Shown: one piece after another, positions 61,290-64,000 of the stretch
Layout of the letters: each line of letters starts with the position of its first letter
How positions within the stretch are numbered: position 1 is the stretch's first letter
Assembly: GCA_034429715.1 (NCBI GenBank)
Contig: DAOUFR010000061.1
Coordinates: 25,896 to 89,895 of the forward strand
Origin: CAIMUM01 sp034429715
Lineage (GTDB): Bacteria; Chloroflexota; Dehalococcoidia; GIF9; UBA5629
DNA length: 64,000 bases
Direction: 5' to 3'
Program-made: the position numbers and the translations under genes
The notes under the pieces: model-generated
What the model was told of the DNA's origin: nothing
Database searches by the model: none
What the model saw: the letters and a program-made list of their open reading frames with translations, nothing else

Positions 61290-62489
61290 TTGAAGGATTC
61301 GGTTTTTGTGTATCGCAATCCCGGGGCCGCCGACGGGAGCGGCGCTTTGAAGGGATTGAGAGTTGCCATTCAGCCCAACGTATCGGCGGCAGGCTGGCCG
61401 ACGGAGGCCGGCTCGAACGCTCTCATCAATTTTAAAGCCCTGGAAGACTCAACCATTGTTCAGCGGCTGCGCCAGGCCGGGGCCTTTATATGTGGCTCGA
61501 CCCGCATGAGTGAATTCGGTTTCGGCCTGCAGGCCGGCAGCGCGGGTGAAGCGCTGGGGCAGAAGGAGGCCGACGCCGAGCTGGTTCTGGACCTGATGGG
61601 AGAGAGCCGCCTGGCCGCTCAGCGCGCGTCCGTTTTCGGGTTCAAACCCAGCTACGGACTGATATCCCGCCTGGGCCTTATCGGTCTGATCCCGTCCATG
61701 GAATGCTGCGGTGTGCTTTCCGGAAGCCTGAAAAATATCCGGGGAATTTTGAAAACCGTTGCGGGCCCGGACGAGTTGGATTTCTCGCTCCCCGCTGAAG
61801 AGACACCGGACTTTTCCCCTCAAAAGATCGACCCCAAAAAAACAACCATCGGCCTGATAACTGAATCGCTCGCTGATTTACCCGCTGTTCAGGAAAAGAA
61901 GTTCCGTGCAGCGGTCGACGAGCTGAAAAAGGCGGGCTTCTCCCTGCAGGAGCTGTCCCTGCCCGACTTCTCGCTTTTTACCCTGGTTCACAGGATCGTC
62001 GGCTCGGTGGAGGCCTCATCCTGCGCGGGACGTTATGACTCGGTGCGTTACGGCCAGCGCGCATCCGGCGCTAAAAACTGGAACGACATGTACCTGCTCT
62101 CGCGCGGCGCTGCCTTCGGCCTTCTGCTGAAGAGCTATTTAATACAGGGGGCGTTCTTTCAGTTTGAGCGCTACGGCGCGTATGAGGACGCCTGCCGCAT
62201 ACGCGCGCGCCTGCTCGATGATATGCAGCGTCTCACTTCGCAGGTAGGCTTCCTGGTTTTTCCGATGGCTGACTCTAATCCCGGCGGGACGCCTGCGTCG
62301 CTTGCAGACACTTACGCTCAATTCACGTCAACGATTTTTGCCAGTGTAACCGGCCAGCCCGTGCTTTACCTGCCGCCGATATCAGGCTCAGCGCACCCGG
62401 GGTTACAGCTTGCTGGGCCGAGGCTGAGTGACGGGCGTCTGCTGGCGCTGGGCGAGCATATTTTGAATATACGCCGGGGAGGCAAATAG
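61290..62489 (+). CDS. degenerate GatA-like protein (predicted inactive amidase)
   Basis: This 399-residue protein is homologous to GatA (usual length about 485), best in SSCAGRYDSVRYGQRASGAK, the GatA glutamine-pocket region. The amidase triad Lys/cis-Ser/Ser is damaged: VAIQPN has Gln28 where GatA has the catalytic Lys (VAIKDN); the Gly/Ser-rich GGSSGGSA loop with the cis-Ser is deleted; DTGGSIRQPA reads DLMGESRLAA, leaving only a possible Ser106. The first 50 residues of GatA are also absent. It starts at TTG. It is therefore predicted not to release ammonia from glutamine and may act as a scaffold or ammonia guide between AspRS-GatC and GatB. Confidence 0.88.
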   Translation: MKDSVFVYRNPGAADGSGALKGLRVAIQPNVSAAGWPTEAGSNALINFKALEDSTIVQRLRQAGAFICGSTRMSEFGFGLQAGSAGEALGQKEADAELVLDLMGESRLAAQRASVFGFKPSYGLISRLGLIGLIPSMECCGVLSGSLKNIRGILKTVAGPDELDFSLPAEETPDFSPQKIDPKKTTIGLITESLADLPAVQEKKFRAAVDELKKAGFSLQELSLPDFSLFTLVHRIVGSVEASSCAGRYDSVRYGQRASGAKNWNDMYLLSRGAAFGLLLKSYLIQGAFFQFERYGAYEDACRIRARLLDDMQRLTSQVGFLVFPMADSNPGGTPASLADTYAQFTSTIFASVTGQPVLYLPPISGSAHPGLQLAGPRLSDGRLLALGEHILNIRRGGK

Positions 62490-62490
62490 C

Positions 62491-63918
62491 TTGGAATTCG
62501 AAGCGGTCATCGGATTGGAGATCCATGTCGAGCTCAATTGCACAACCAAGATGTTCTGCGATTGCCCCAACCGTCCCGGCGATGAGCCCAACGTAAACAC
62601 CTGTCCGATCTGCCTGTGGTTTCCGGGCGCCATCCCGCGCTTCAGCCGGGAGGCGCTGGAGAAGGCGTCGCTTTTATGCCTGGGACTCGGGGCTGAGCTC
62701 CAGCCCAGGAGCGCCTTCGACCAGAAGGTATACTATTATCCCGACCTGCCCAAAGGATTCCAGTTATCTCAGGCCCACCTTCCCCTTTCACGCGGCGGCC
62801 GCATCGAGATAACGGATGAAAGCGGCAAACCCAAGCAGCTACGCATCCATCACATCCACATGGAGGAAGACGTCGCCAAGCTGGTGCATGAGATGGAAGG
62901 GCGGCTTCCCATCAGCCTGGTGGACTTCAACCGCGCAGGCTCGCCGCTGGTTGAGATCGTCACAGAGCCGGATTTCCGCACGCCCTATGAGGCGATGGAG
63001 TTTCTCAAGGCGCTGCGCACGCAGGTGCGTTCCGTGGGATCATCCGAGTGCAGCATGGATAACGGCACGATGCGCGTGGACGCCAACATCTCCATACGCC
63101 CGCGCGGCACAGACCAGATGAATACCAAGGTCGAAGTTAAAAACATGAATTCCGTCCGCCACGTTGGCGACGCTATCGCTTACGAGATCATCCGCCAGGG
63201 CGCAGCAGTGCAGGCGGGCGAAGCAGTGGTTCTGCATACGCGTCTGTGGGACCCCGAGAAAAAAGTCACGCTGCCCATGCGCGCCAAGTTTGAAGGCCCC
63301 TGCGTCCCCGATCCCGCAGTCCCGGTTATCGAATTATCGCCGGAATGGATCGAGAAGATGCGTTCGCGTCTTCCTGAAATGCCTGCCGTGAAGGCCGAGC
63401 GCTTTATGAAGCAGCACGGGATGACGAATGAAGAAGCCTTGTTTTTGAGTTCCGACGCGGAGGTGGCAGGCTATTTCGAGGAGCTGGTCGGACAGGGTAT
63501 TGCGCCGCGCATAGCCATGCACTGGTTGACCACGCAACTGGTGCCCGCCGTCAGGGAGCGGAAGCTGGAGCTGTGCAGCTCGCCGGTGACTCCAGCACGC
63601 TTAGCCGTGCTGCTTAAAATGATCTCAAACAACGAGATCAACGCCAACGCGGCGCGCGAGGTTCTTGCGCACATGTTTGACAGCGACGAATCGCCGGTGA
63701 CTATTGTCAGCGCCCGTGGATTCCGGCAGGTCTCCGATACGGCCACACTCGAAGCACTGATCGAGAAGGTTTTGGCCGAACAACCTGCCGCTGTGGCCGA
63801 TCTGCGCAGCGGCCAGGGCAAAGCCATGGGCTTTCTGATCGGCCAGGTGATGCAGGCCTCGGGCGGCAAGGCCAATCCCAAGATAATACGTGAATTGCTC
63901 ACTAAAAAACTGGGATAG
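62491..63918 (+). CDS. gatB: Asp/Glu-tRNA amidotransferase subunit B (divergent)
   Basis: This 475-residue protein has the GatB start IGLEIHVELNCTTKMFC, zinc-type cysteines CDC and CPIC, YYYPDLPKGFQLSQ, HMEEDVAKLVHE, VDFNRAGSPLVEIVTEPD, and the C-terminal YqeY-like tail (GKAMGFLIGQVMQASGGKANP). It activates the aspartyl group on tRNA with ATP and adds ammonia. The usual DYRYFPEPD segment is replaced by GPCVPDPAVPV. It starts at TTG 62491 with GGAGG upstream, one base after the GatA-like stop, in a three-gene operon. Confidence 0.92.
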   Translation: MEFEAVIGLEIHVELNCTTKMFCDCPNRPGDEPNVNTCPICLWFPGAIPRFSREALEKASLLCLGLGAELQPRSAFDQKVYYYPDLPKGFQLSQAHLPLSRGGRIEITDESGKPKQLRIHHIHMEEDVAKLVHEMEGRLPISLVDFNRAGSPLVEIVTEPDFRTPYEAMEFLKALRTQVRSVGSSECSMDNGTMRVDANISIRPRGTDQMNTKVEVKNMNSVRHVGDAIAYEIIRQGAAVQAGEAVVLHTRLWDPEKKVTLPMRAKFEGPCVPDPAVPVIELSPEWIEKMRSRLPEMPAVKAERFMKQHGMTNEEALFLSSDAEVAGYFEELVGQGIAPRIAMHWLTTQLVPAVRERKLELCSSPVTPARLAVLLKMISNNEINANAAREVLAHMFDSDESPVTIVSARGFRQVSDTATLEALIEKVLAEQPAAVADLRSGQGKAMGFLIGQVMQASGGKANPKIIRELLTKKLG

Positions 63919-63944
63919 AACTCGATGTGAGTTGGGGAGGGCAT

Positions 63945-64000
63945 ATGTCATACAAATACTTGCTGTACGAAAAGAAGGGAAGAATCGCATATGTCACTAT
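63945..64000 (+). CDS. enoyl-CoA hydratase/isomerase family protein, N-terminus only
   Basis: ATG 63945 follows GGGGAGGG and opens MSYKYLLYEKKGRIAYVT, which resembles the first strand of crotonase-family enzymes. Only 18 complete codons are visible before the window ends. It lies 26 bases after gatB and could be its operon partner or a separate unit. Confidence 0.6.
   Translation, partial: MSYKYLLYEKKGRIAYVT

Noticed and set aside
1..64000. CRISPR arrays, insertion sequences, prophage or integrases
   Set aside because: No spaced direct repeats, transposase or integrase motifs were seen.

Overview
The window is a densely packed, GC-rich bacterial chromosome segment with 51 complete or near-complete protein genes, a partial gene at each end and one tRNA. 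The gene set suggests an anaerobic member of the Chloroflexota, most likely Dehalococcoidia-like. It includes a short bacterial Elp3, Opp/Dpp peptide transport with lipoprotein binding proteins, class I tagatose-bisphosphate-type aldolase glycolysis, PolX, a Mut7-C protein, and dispersed CGTCATTGCGAG and GGGGCGTACC hairpin repeats. That placement is inference; no 16S rRNA or ribosomal protein gene is present to settle it.

Layout. 1-4 kb: partial lipoprotein, atypical serine hydroxymethyltransferase, two-gene ABC exporter, chagasin-like inhibitor lipoprotein. 4-7.3 kb: an APC transporter joined to a UspA protein and two TrkA/RCK proteins, behind a near-consensus promoter with an embedded palindrome. 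7.3-11 kb: HIT hydrolase, HEAAH zincin, metallo-beta-lactamase hydrolase, a conserved unknown, and two small DNA-binding proteins. 11-18 kb: GH3-family adenylating enzyme, a large membrane GGDEF/HD-GYP protein, a methyltransferase without a normal start codon, and Elp3. 18-25.4 kb (minus): complete peptide ABC operon with two binding proteins. 25.5-31 kb: radical SAM protein, HAD protein, and an aldolase / pyruvate kinase / PfkB operon. 31-37.5 kb: CorA, queuosine-precursor transporter, Mut7-C, Nnr, CoaX, CoaBC, TMEM175-like channel. 37.5-50.5 kb: ValS, unknown, PolX, acyl-CoA ligase, SecA, Prs, M20 peptidase, endonuclease III, DUF4405 protein. 50.5-59 kb: surface lipoprotein and a 1076-residue Asp-box protein, repeat hairpin, tRNA-His, alkylsulfatase lipoprotein, PK_C-like protein, Cache-like lipoprotein. 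59-64 kb: AspRS-GatC fusion, degenerate GatA-like protein, GatB, and the start of an enoyl-CoA hydratase.

The most notable locus is 59158-63918. A bacterial AspRS with residues matching non-discriminating enzymes carries a C-terminal GatC domain. The next gene is a 399-residue GatA homologue that has lost the catalytic lysine and the Gly/Ser-rich amidase loop, and the third is a divergent GatB. This looks like a covalently tethered Asp-tRNA(Asn) transamidosome whose glutaminase subunit appears catalytically dead, so its nitrogen source is an open question.

Across the window many genes have a -10 hexamer directly upstream of the start codon and no Shine-Dalgarno, which suggests frequent leaderless or near-leaderless transcripts alongside SD-led genes.
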